Source: Streptomyces flaveolus
GTDB lineage: Bacteria; Actinomycetota; Actinomycetes; Streptomycetales; Streptomycetaceae
DNA: 64,000 bases
NCBI RefSeq assembly: GCF_000716535.1
Contig: NZ_JNWV01000012.1
Location: 124,001-188,000 of the forward strand
Direction of reading: 5' to 3'
How positions within the stretch are numbered: the stretch's first letter is position 1; every line of letters begins with the position of its first letter. Of this stretch, positions 54,688-64,000 are shown one piece after another. Under the pieces are notes generated by a model that was not told where the DNA came from, ran no database searches, and saw only the letters and a list, made by a program, of their open reading frames with translations. Position numbers and translations under genes: made by a program.

Positions 54688-54760
54688 GCGGCCGGCGTAC
54701 CGCCCGGCCGGCCGCGGCACCGGGCCCGCGTCGCTCAGGCCACACCGACGCCCCGCAGGG

Positions 54761-55429
54761 TTACGCCGCAATCCTCCGTGCCTCGGCCACCGCCTCGGCC
54801 AACGTGTCCACCACCGGCACCCCCACCCCCTCCAGACTCACCCGACTGTGCGACCCCCCGCTGTACAGCACGGCCCGCGCCCCCACATGCCGCGCCGCGA
54901 CCGCGTCGTCCGCCGCGTCCCCGATCACCACGGTCCGCTCCGGCGCCACCACCCCTGTCAGCGCCTCCAGATGCCGCACCATGTGCTCGGCCTTGCTGCC
55001 ACCGGACGGCCCCGTACGCCCGTCGACCCGTATGAAGTGCGCCTCGATCCCGAAGCCCCGCACCAGCGGCACCAGTTCCTCGTGCCCGTACATGCTCAGC
55101 AACGACTGGCTGTGCCCCGCCGACCGCCACCCCGAGAGCAGCTCCTCCGCCCCCTCGGTCAGCCGGCACCGCACCCGGTGCTCGGCGTAGTACCGGTGGA
55201 AGACCCCGTCCATCAGCTCCCACTCGGCGTCGGTCGGCAGCCGGCCGAGCAGCCGCTCGTAGAACTTCGGCACCGGCACGCAGTACAGCGCGCGGTACTG
55301 CTCCAGCGTGATCGGCGCCAGCCCCAGCTCCGCGAAGGCCGCGTTCGTCGCCCCGATGATCGCGTCATTGTCGTGGAACAGCGTCCCGTTCCAGTCCCAG
55401 ACGATGTGCGCGCTTGCCTGCATCCCCAT
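54761..55429 (-). CDS. HAD-superfamily hydrolase
   Basis: 222 residues from ATG 55429; ATG 55423 is possible, and an upstream GTG or ATG would add an unneeded leader. Motif I reads WDWNGTLF with nucleophile Asp12 and Asn in place of the usual second Asp. Motif II Ser is in LLSMYGHE, and motif IV is VVIGDAADDAVAA. A helical cap (about 25-95) is present. Overall it looks like a phosphoglycolate-phosphatase-type phosphatase. The Asp-x-Asn variant removes the normal acid/base residue and may indicate altered chemistry or substrate. Confidence 0.9.
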   Translation of the reverse strand: MGMQASAHIVWDWNGTLFHDNDAIIGATNAAFAELGLAPITLEQYRALYCVPVPKFYERLLGRLPTDAEWELMDGVFHRYYAEHRVRCRLTEGAEELLSGWRSAGHSQSLLSMYGHEELVPLVRGFGIEAHFIRVDGRTGPSGGSKAEHMVRHLEALTGVVAPERTVVIGDAADDAVAARHVGARAVLYSGGSHSRVSLEGVGVPVVDTLAEAVAEARRIAA

Positions 55430-55486
55430 GTCCAAGACCGTACCCGTCCCCACTGACAATCAAGGCCGCACCGCGATCAGCGCGGG

Positions 55487-55999
55487 TCAGCCCAGCCCGA
55501 CCAGGTTGGGGATCTCCTGCGTGGCGTACCACAGCAGTTCGTGGTCGTCCGCCCCGTCCACGACGAACTGCGCGTCGTCGTCCCCGCCGTCCGCCGCCTC
55601 CAGCGCGCCCGCCGCGGCGGCCACGTCCGGCTCCGCGTCCTCCGCGTCGACGTGCACGGAGGCCGCCTTCGCCAGCGGCACCGCGACCTTCACGGTGACC
55701 TCGCCGAGCGCGGCGGGTTCGAGCGCGCGGTCCGGGTCGGCGCTCGCGGCGCCATCGGGCACGTCCACGGCGACCACGACCCGGCGCCGTACCGCGTCCG
55801 GGTCCGCCGCGAGCAGCCGCAGCGAGGCCAGAGCGGCCCGGCCGAGCGCCGCGTACTCCAGCTCCTCGATGTCCTCGGAGAGGTACCACTCGCGCAGTGC
55901 GGGCGTGACGGCGTACGCGACGAAGGGGCCGGTCCCCAGCTCACCCGTCTTGTACGCCTCGGCGAGGGCGGGGAGGGTCAGGGGGACGTAGACGCGCAT
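55487..55999 (-). CDS. DUF6912 family protein
   Basis: A 170-residue acidic protein that begins MRVYVPLTLPALA and contains GPFVAYAVTPALREWY and a C-terminal ELLWYATQEIPNLV. I recognise this as the actinobacterial DUF6912 family, whose function is unknown. The middle (about 85-150) is Ala/Asp/Glu-rich and probably flexible. It lies upstream of the HAD gene on the same strand, 57 bp apart, so they may form an operon. Confidence 0.85.
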   Translation of the reverse strand: MRVYVPLTLPALAEAYKTGELGTGPFVAYAVTPALREWYLSEDIEELEYAALGRAALASLRLLAADPDAVRRRVVVAVDVPDGAASADPDRALEPAALGEVTVKVAVPLAKAASVHVDAEDAEPDVAAAAGALEAADGGDDDAQFVVDGADDHELLWYATQEIPNLVGLG

Positions 56000-56336
56000 G
56001 CTGGCCGCTCTTTCCTGTTCCTGGTCGAAGGCTCCGCTGGGGTCCCGGGGAGGGCGGCTGGCGCGGCTCCCGGAGGGCCTTCAGGATACGTGCGGCCGTC
56101 CCCTTTCGGGCCCCTGCCCGCACCCGCGCACGCGTCCACTCCGAGCCGCAGATTCACCCTCTCCCGCCGCTTGGCCATGGGGCTCAGGGCTCCCCGGGCC
56201 CCTCGGATAGGTGAACGTTCCGGGCCCTCCCCCGCCCATCGCCGCTTCCTTGCCACCGCCTCCGGCGCCCCGTACAAGATCCCCACCATCTAGTTACCGC
56301 CCGGTATCTCCCGGGCCCGCCGAACGGGGACGCCCC

Positions 56337-56816
56337 ATGAACAAGGTCATGAGCCGTACCGCCCAGCCCCGCCCGCGGCACCGCCCGCCGACCCGCCGCG
56401 ACTCCCGCCGGCCCGGCGGCGCCCCGCCCCGCACCCCCAGCCGCCCAGCCGCCACGCGGCCGGAGACGGTCCGTACACAGCCCGCGACGGCCGTACGGCA
56501 GCCCAGGCCCACCGACCTCTTCGCCGAGCGCCTGCTGGCCGTCCTGAGCGGCCAGCGGCCCGTCCACTGGATGCTGCGGCACACCGCGGGCCGCGCCTAC
56601 GACGACTTGGCCCGCCTGGCCGAACGCAGCCCCCTGCGCACCCTCGGCTCCCGCCCGGTCGTCCAGGACATCGGCTACTACGTCCCCAGCCAGGGCGCCC
56701 TGGAGGTGTTCGCCCGCATCGCCGCCGGGGACCGGCTGCGCGCCATGGCCTTCCGCCTGGAACTGGGCAAGGACCTCCGCTGGCGCTGCACAGCGGTGGA
56801 AACGGGCGCGCCGTAG
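56337..56816 (+). CDS. Rv3235-family protein
   Basis: A 159-residue protein with an Arg/Pro/Thr-rich basic leader (about 1-58) and a compact C-terminal domain. The domain carries LLAVLSGQRPVHWMLRHTAG, the DIGYYVPSQGALEVFARIA segment and the final MAFRLELGKDLRWRC. This is the Rv3235 family, which in mycobacteria also lies near secA1. Function is unknown. The ATG at 56337 has GGGGA six bases upstream. Convergent with secA. Confidence 0.85.
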   Translation: MNKVMSRTAQPRPRHRPPTRRDSRRPGGAPPRTPSRPAATRPETVRTQPATAVRQPRPTDLFAERLLAVLSGQRPVHWMLRHTAGRAYDDLARLAERSPLRTLGSRPVVQDIGYYVPSQGALEVFARIAAGDRLRAMAFRLELGKDLRWRCTAVETGAP

Positions 56817-56824
56817 AGGTGCGG

Positions 56825-56917
56825 GTCGTCGAGGGGTGACGGTCGACGAGGTGCGAAGTCGACGAGGGGCGACGGTCGACGAAGTGCGATCGGCCGTCGT
56901 GATGCGATCGGCCGTCG
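56825..56917. repeat. Two nested direct repeats between the Rv3235-family gene and secA
   Basis: A 32-bp unit rich in GTCGACGAGG occurs at 56825-56856 and, with a few changes, at 56858-56889. TGCGATCGGCCGTCG occurs twice at 56885-56899 and 56903-56917 (period 18). They lie in a 291-bp convergent spacer without a gene. Confidence 0.75.
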
Positions 56918-56942
56918 AGGTGCGGGCGCGCCGTGGCCGATC

Positions 56943-56972
56943 GCGCGGTCCCCGCGCCCCTGGGGGAACCGC
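56943..56972. repeat. Dispersed Streptomyces palindromic element
   Basis: GCGCGGTCCCCGCG then CCCCTGGGGGAACCGC; the outer arms GCGGTCCCC / GGGGGAACCGC pair. It is the best-preserved member of the family seen at 39841 and 54658. Confidence 0.6.
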
Positions 56973-57046
56973 AGCAGCCGTCGCCCGGCAGGCAAATCCG
57001 CCCCCGCCCAGTCCCAGCACCGGACACCGCACGGCAGCAACGCGGC

Positions 57047-57077
57047 AGGGCCGGGTCCCCGAGGGGAACCCGGCCCT
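57047..57077. terminator. Hairpin terminator of secA
   Basis: AGGGCCGGGTCCCC pairs with GGGGAACCCGGCCCT (one bulged base, loop GA), 30 bp beyond the secA stop on the minus strand. Confidence 0.8.
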
Positions 57078-57107
57078 GCTCAACCGCTGAGGCGCCGCGG
57101 GCGACCG

Positions 57108-59918
<2,811 letters not shown>

Positions 59919-60171
59919 GGGGGCTGGTCTCCTTGCCGGTCGGGCCTGGGACGGTCGGTTTTCCTTCTGACGTACTGAGCAACGGCCATCGTATGCGAGG
60001 ACCCGGCTGCGCCGGGAGGCCTGGCGGCTCGACGGCTGCTTCACCCAGGACAACGGACGTGGCAACCGGATAGTGCCGCCTCGGCGCCAGGAATTACGCG
60101 AAACGTGATCACCCGCTCACTCATCGCGAAAATCCGTGGCCGGACCGGGGTGTCCCGAGCAGAATCGGGCG

Positions 60172-60741
60172 ATGGAACCCGTCACGCTCACCACGGACCG
60201 TCTCGTGCTGCGCCCGGTCGGCCCCGCCGACACCGACGCGGTGTACGCGGCCGCGCAGGACCCCGAGATCCAGCGCTGGACGCTCGTCCCCTCGCCCTAT
60301 CTCCCGGAGCACGCGATCGGTTTCACCGAGCAGACCGTCCCGGACGGCTGGTCGCAGGGCTCGACGTTCACCTTCGGCGTCTTCCTCACGGGCGGCGAGC
60401 TGGTCGCCATGCTCGCCCTGATGATGCGCTCACTGGGCACGGCCGAGGTCGGCTTCTGGGCGGCCAAGGAACACCGCGGCAACGGATATGTCGTGGAGGC
60501 CACGCTCACCGCCTGCCGGTGGATCTTCACCGAGGTCGGCGTCGACCGTGTCGAATGGCGGGCCGAGGTCGGCAACTACGCCTCCCGCGCCGTCGCCGAA
60601 CGCGCGGGATTCACCATCGAGGGCACCCTGCGCTCCGGCCTCAACAACAAAGGAGTGCGCCGCGACTGCTGGGTCGGCTCCCTGCTCCCCTCTGACCTGG
60701 GCCTGCCCTCCACGGCCCCGTACCTGCCCGCGCGGTCCTGA
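60172..60741 (+). CDS. GNAT-family N-acetyltransferase (RimJ/RimL-like)
   Basis: A 189-residue acetyltransferase of the Acetyltransf_3 type. It begins with LTTDRLVLRPVGPADTDAVY, has the acetyl-CoA loop around EVGFWAAKEHRGNGYV, and ends the core with NYASRAVAERAGFTIEGTLR. Such enzymes acetylate the N-terminal amine of ribosomal proteins or small amines; the substrate here is unknown. No ribosome-binding site precedes the ATG, so the message may be leaderless. Divergent from secA. Confidence 0.92.
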   Translation: MEPVTLTTDRLVLRPVGPADTDAVYAAAQDPEIQRWTLVPSPYLPEHAIGFTEQTVPDGWSQGSTFTFGVFLTGGELVAMLALMMRSLGTAEVGFWAAKEHRGNGYVVEATLTACRWIFTEVGVDRVEWRAEVGNYASRAVAERAGFTIEGTLRSGLNNKGVRRDCWVGSLLPSDLGLPSTAPYLPARS

Positions 60742-60752
60742 GCCTGTTCGCC

Positions 60753-60788
60753 GTTCCCGGAGAACGGGCAGTTCCCAGAGAACGGGCA
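60753..60788. repeat. 18-bp tandem repeat upstream of the AlkX-like gene
   Basis: GTTCCCGGAGAACGGGCA (60753-60770) is repeated with one change at 60771-60788. Each unit contains the dyad GTTC-N5-GAAC. It ends 42 bp before the ATG of the glycosylase homologue and may be a regulator-binding site. Confidence 0.7.
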
Positions 60789-60830
60789 GCTCGTCGCGGG
60801 CTGTCAGTGGCACCCTCTATCGTCCGACGC

Positions 60831-62006
60831 ATGACGACCCTTCCGCGCCCGACCACCACTCTCACCGCGGACGACGCCCGCCGGATCGCCCTGCGGGCCC
60901 AGGGCCTGCTCGGCGCGCCGGACCGGCGCGCGGGCGTCCGCGGGGTGCTGCGCCACCTCGGCGCGGTCCAGCTCGACACGATCTCGGTGCTCGCCCGCTC
61001 CCATGAACTCGTGCCCTACGCCCGGCTGGGCGCGGTCGGCCGCAAGGCCGTGGAGGCCGCGTACTGGACGGACGCCCATGCCTTCGAGTACTGGTCGCAC
61101 GCGGCCTGCATCCTCCCCATCGAGGAGTGGCCGCACTTCGCCTTCCGCCGCCGCGCCTACCGCGACCGGCCGCACTGGCACCACGAACTCCCCGACGGCG
61201 CCTACGACCAGGTCATCAAGCAGCTCCGCGCGGAGGGCCCGCTGACCGCCACCGAACTGGGCGGCGCCAAGAAGACGAACGACTGGTGGGACTGGTCGGG
61301 CACGAAGGTCGCCGTGGAACGCGCGCTGATGTACGGCGAGGTGGTGTGCGTGGAGCGGCGCGGCTGGAAGCGGGTGTACGACCTGGCAGAGCGCGCGGTC
61401 CCGGCCGCGCTGCTCCACGACGAGCTGGACGACGCCGAGTGCCTGCGCCGTCTGGTGCGGCTGGCGGGCGAGTCGCTCGGGGTCGGCACGCGCGCGGACA
61501 TCGCCGACTATCACCGTCTCAAGGGCGAGCAGGTCGACGCGGTGATCGCGGACTCCGGTCTGGTGCCGGTCGAGGTCGAGGGCTGGGGCAGGCCGGCCTG
61601 GGCGGACCCGGCGGCCCTGGCGACGCCACCGCGCGGCCGGCACCGCACCACCCTGCTGTCGCCGTTCGACTCACTGATCTGGGAGCGGGCGCGCACGGAG
61701 CGGATCTTCGGCTTCACCCACCGGCTGGAGGCGTACGTCCCCAGGCCCAAGCGGGTCTACGGCTACTTCGCGATGCCGGTGCTCGCGGGCGGTCGGCTGG
61801 TCGGGCGTGTCGACCCGGCGCGGGAGGGCCGCACGCTGGTGGCCAAGCAGGTCACCCTGGACGGCCCGAAGGCGGTCCCGGCGGTCGCCCAGGCCCTGGT
61901 CGAGGCGGCGGCGTGGGTCGGCTGCACCAACGTCCGCGTGGAGCGCGTGGACGCACCCGAGCTGCGCGAACCCCTGGCCAGGGAAGTCGCCGGGCTGCTC
62001 GGATAG
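60831..62006 (+). CDS. YcaQ/AlkX-like winged-helix DNA glycosylase homologue (HTH_42)
   Basis: A 391-residue protein of the HTH_42/AlkZ superfamily with tandem winged-helix motifs and a C-terminal beta-barrel (RLVGRVDPAREGRTLVAKQV). The catalytic-loop motif reads VQLD (Q47-L-D49), the Q-x-D form reported for the AlkX/YcaQ branch that repairs interstrand crosslinks and bulky N7-alkylguanine, rather than the Q-x-Q form of AlkZ, which protects azinomycin producers. It is three bases from the stop of the convergent response regulator. Confidence 0.88.
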   Translation: MTTLPRPTTTLTADDARRIALRAQGLLGAPDRRAGVRGVLRHLGAVQLDTISVLARSHELVPYARLGAVGRKAVEAAYWTDAHAFEYWSHAACILPIEEWPHFAFRRRAYRDRPHWHHELPDGAYDQVIKQLRAEGPLTATELGGAKKTNDWWDWSGTKVAVERALMYGEVVCVERRGWKRVYDLAERAVPAALLHDELDDAECLRRLVRLAGESLGVGTRADIADYHRLKGEQVDAVIADSGLVPVEVEGWGRPAWADPAALATPPRGRHRTTLLSPFDSLIWERARTERIFGFTHRLEAYVPRPKRVYGYFAMPVLAGGRLVGRVDPAREGRTLVAKQVTLDGPKAVPAVAQALVEAAAWVGCTNVRVERVDAPELREPLAREVAGLLG

Positions 62007-62009
62007 GCG

Positions 62010-62756
62010 CTAGCGGATCTCCAGGATCTTCTCCCGCATCGCGTACACCACGGCTTCCATGCGGGAGTGGAGCTGCAACTTCTCCAGGATGTTGCGGACG
62101 TGGTTCTTCACGGTGTTCTCGGAGATGAACAGTTCCTTGGCGATGTCCCGGTTGTTCATGCCCGTGGCGACGAGCTTGAGGACCTCCAACTCGCGGTCGG
62201 TCAGCCGGGGCGCGGGTACGAGCCGGCGTTCGTCGGTGCGCTGGATCATCGACTTGAACTCGGTGAGGAGTTTCGACGCCATCGACGGGCTGATCTGCGA
62301 CTGTCCGTCGGCCACCGCGCGAATGGCGGTGGCCACCTCGTCGGTGGAGATCTCCTTGAGGAGGTATCCGGTCGCGCCCGCCTTGATCGCGTCGTAGAGG
62401 TCGGCCTCCTCGTCACTGATCGTCAGCATGATGATCTTCGCGCTGGGGGCGACCTCCTTGATGGAGGTGCAGGCCTCGATCCCGCCGCGCTTGGGCATGC
62501 GGACGTCCATCAGCACGATGTCGGGCAGCAGGTCGGCGGCCTTGTCGACGGCCTCGGCCCCGTCGCCCGCCTCACCGACGACCTGGATGTCCTCCTCGGC
62601 CGCGAGCACGATCTCCAGGCCGCGCCGGAAGAGGGCGTGGTCGTCCACGACCAGGACTCTGATCGGCTCGTCGCCCGAAGAGCCCGCGTCGGGGTTCCTG
62701 CCGATGACATCGTCGTCGGCGTCCCCGTCCCGCATCGGTCCGAAGGTGTCCGCCAT
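62010..62756 (-). CDS. NarL/LuxR-type response regulator
   Basis: 248 residues from ATG 62756 with GGGAGGA upstream; the longer frame has no support. A 30-residue acidic leader precedes the receiver domain (acidic pocket D38-D39, phospho-acceptor Asp84 in VLMDVRMP, Thr in IIMLTIS, Lys in GYLLKEIS). The LuxR HTH (LTDRELEVLKLVATGMNNRD, ENTVKNHVRNIL) closes the protein. No sensor kinase gene is in the window, so it is an orphan here. It lies downstream of hpf on the same strand but is separated by a terminator and a 203-bp spacer. Confidence 0.95.
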   Translation of the reverse strand: MADTFGPMRDGDADDDVIGRNPDAGSSGDEPIRVLVVDDHALFRRGLEIVLAAEEDIQVVGEAGDGAEAVDKAADLLPDIVLMDVRMPKRGGIEACTSIKEVAPSAKIIMLTISDEEADLYDAIKAGATGYLLKEISTDEVATAIRAVADGQSQISPSMASKLLTEFKSMIQRTDERRLVPAPRLTDRELEVLKLVATGMNNRDIAKELFISENTVKNHVRNILEKLQLHSRMEAVVYAMREKILEIR

Positions 62757-62900
62757 CGTTCCTCCCCCTGAAGGCTGTGGCCTGTGGTCCTGTGCCATCG
62801 CCAACCCAAGGCAGCGGCCCACCGGTTGGGCCGATGCGGCCATGATTTCATGCCCGGGCGGCACAGAGGTGACGTGCGGGGCGCGAAGCGGTCGCACATC

Positions 62901-62937
62901 GGTGCCCCTGGGGGCGCACACGCGCTCCAGGGGCACC
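62901..62937. terminator. Hairpin terminator of hpf
   Basis: GGTGCCCCTGGGGGCGC pairs with GCGCTCCAGGGGCACC (one mismatch and one bulge) around a four-base loop, 23 bp after the hpf stop on the minus strand. Confidence 0.75.
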
Positions 62938-62959
62938 CGCACAGCTTCAGCCGGGTGGA

Positions 62960-63658
62960 TCAGCCGCCCAGCGTGCCACCCGCCGCGGGGGGCTGCGCCT
63001 GCGCCTCGGCGACCATCGGGTCGGTGCTGAGGTGGATCACGCCGTAGTCGTAGGCGTGTCGCCGGTAGACGACGCTGGGTTCCTTCGTCTCGGAGTCGAC
63101 GAACAAGTAGAAGTCGTGGCCGACCAGTTCCATCTCGTACAGGGCCTGGTCGAGCGTCATCGGGGAGGCGACGTGGGTCTTCTCGCGGACGACGAGGGGG
63201 CCTTCACCCTTGACCTCCAGCGAGCCGATCTTCTTGGTCGGCACTCCGTCCGTCTCCTCCTCCTGGACGGGGAGGCCGCTGCCGTTCAGTGTCGCCGCGC
63301 CCGGGACGTGGTCGGGCACCTCTGCCGCGGAGATCCGGCGCGCGCCACGGCGCGAGAACCGCTTGTCGTGCTGCTTGCGCAGCCGGGCATCCAGCTTCTC
63401 CGCCGCCAGGTCGAGAGCCGCGTACGGATCGCTGGCCGCTGCCTCCGCCCGGATCACCGGACCGCGGGAGCGGAGCGTGATCTCCACTCGGTCACAGCGG
63501 TCGGCCTGTCGGGGGTTCGGCTCCTTGGACACCTCGACGTCGAGGCTGATCACCTTGGCATCGAGCCTCTGGATCTTCTCCAGCTTCAGCTTCTCGGCCA
63601 CGTGCTTGCGGAACCGCTCGGGCACCTCGGTCTTGCGGCCCTTGACGACGATGTCCAC
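62960..63658 (-). CDS. hpf: Long-form ribosome hibernation promoting factor
   Basis: 232 residues from GTG 63658 (MDIVVKGRKTEVPERFRKHV), with ACGGAG six bases upstream; a GTG at 63715 gives a weaker, longer form. The N-terminal S30AE domain (about 1-110) binds the decoding region of the 30S subunit. A linker leads to the C-terminal dimerisation domain (about 175-220: MTLDQALYEMELVGHDFYLF, VVYRRHAYDYGVIHL), which allows 100S ribosome dimers to form. In actinobacteria hpf lies near secA and mtrAB-lpqB, in line with the order here. Confidence 0.97.
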   Translation of the reverse strand: MDIVVKGRKTEVPERFRKHVAEKLKLEKIQRLDAKVISLDVEVSKEPNPRQADRCDRVEITLRSRGPVIRAEAAASDPYAALDLAAEKLDARLRKQHDKRFSRRGARRISAAEVPDHVPGAATLNGSGLPVQEEETDGVPTKKIGSLEVKGEGPLVVREKTHVASPMTLDQALYEMELVGHDFYLFVDSETKEPSVVYRRHAYDYGVIHLSTDPMVAEAQAQPPAAGGTLGG

Positions 63659-64000
63659 GCAGAACTCCGTTCCCGGATCGCTCCGCTGACTCGGCGGAGC
63701 ATCTCCCTTTCGCACCAGGTCCGGTGATCACCGGACCTCGGACTCGGTGACTTCCACCTCCTCCTCCCCCATGGGCGAGAGCTCCACCCCACCGGCGCGG
63801 GTGATTGTGGAAAACCCGCAGCACGGCATTCGGATATGAGAGGTGTGGCCTGCGCCTTTCCTCACACCCGAACATATCTCGCCCGGACGGATGTCGTCAC
63901 CCTCTACTGCGGCGTACCTCCATTCAGGTGAATTACCCCTGTCACTAGCTGGAACGATGCAAGTTGACGATCAGTTCCTGTTCATTTCGAAAGAATCGCG
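63659..64000. other. hpf upstream region to the window edge
   Basis: 342 bp with no gene I can support on either strand. It is less GC-rich than the rest of the window towards the right end and contains the hpf promoter, which I cannot place with confidence. Confidence 0.5.

Noticed and set aside
60753..60788. LexA/SOS box upstream of the glycosylase homologue
   Set aside because: The actinobacterial SOS box needs GAAC-N4-GTTC; here the GAAC/GTTC spacing is five bases and the dyad GTTC-N5-GAAC has the opposite order.

Overview
The window is high-GC, gene-dense actinobacterial chromosome with frequent GTG starts, ATGA overlaps and strong GC hairpin terminators. It reads as a Streptomyces core-chromosome segment. 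From memory, the gene order matB-matA ... smpB-S41 protease-ftsX-ftsE ... prfB-pkaB-pkaA ... NAD-glutamate dehydrogenase ... secA ... response regulator-hpf matches the stretch around SCO2960-SCO3009 of S. coelicolor. Species cannot be fixed from the sequence alone.

Layout. 1-1.9 kb: a truncated HATPase-type ATP-binding gene divergent from a WhiJ-like XRE/DUF5753 regulator with its DUF397 partner, and a small hypothetical. 2-5.5 kb: the matAB pair for an extracellular aminosugar polymer, on the minus strand. 5.7-8.1 kb: a LysR regulator divergent from an MFS exporter. 8.2-12.2 kb: a minus-strand set ftsE-ftsX-S41 protease-smpB-ssrA, which joins division-linked wall control to ribosome rescue. 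12.4-18.2 kb: a small zinc-ribbon membrane protein, a repeat-rich LAETG surface protein, RF2 and two Ser/Thr kinases. 18.6-22.3 kb: a large FHA + FtsK/EccC-like ATPase divergent from the kinases. 22.6-26.2 kb: a sugar ABC importer operon (lipoprotein and two permeases, no ATPase).

26.4-48.1 kb is a cell-surface glycopolymer region. It holds four two-domain proteins (GT2-like N-terminus plus TagF-like glycerophosphotransferase C-terminus), two TarS-like GT2 enzymes, three polytopic membrane proteins (two GT-C-like), a GalE-like epimerase, and a TagGH/Wzm-Wzt-type ABC exporter next to a TetR regulator with two tandem operator-like inverted repeats. An ohr/ohrR peroxide-resistance pair sits inside it. 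The most striking signal of the window is here: in the four chimeras the two domains decay in a complementary way. Two keep GT2 motifs but lose the His of the TagF HGTPLK motif. The other two keep the TagF motifs but lose GT2 motifs.

48.2-63.7 kb: a 1648-residue NAD-glutamate dehydrogenase, a GC-rich repeat-filled spacer, a DJ-1/PfpI protein, a HAD hydrolase, a DUF6912 protein, an Rv3235-family protein beside secA, a GNAT acetyltransferase, a YcaQ/AlkX-like DNA glycosylase homologue, an orphan NarL-type response regulator and long-form hibernation factor HPF. I saw no tRNA, rRNA, CRISPR array, transposase or prophage gene.
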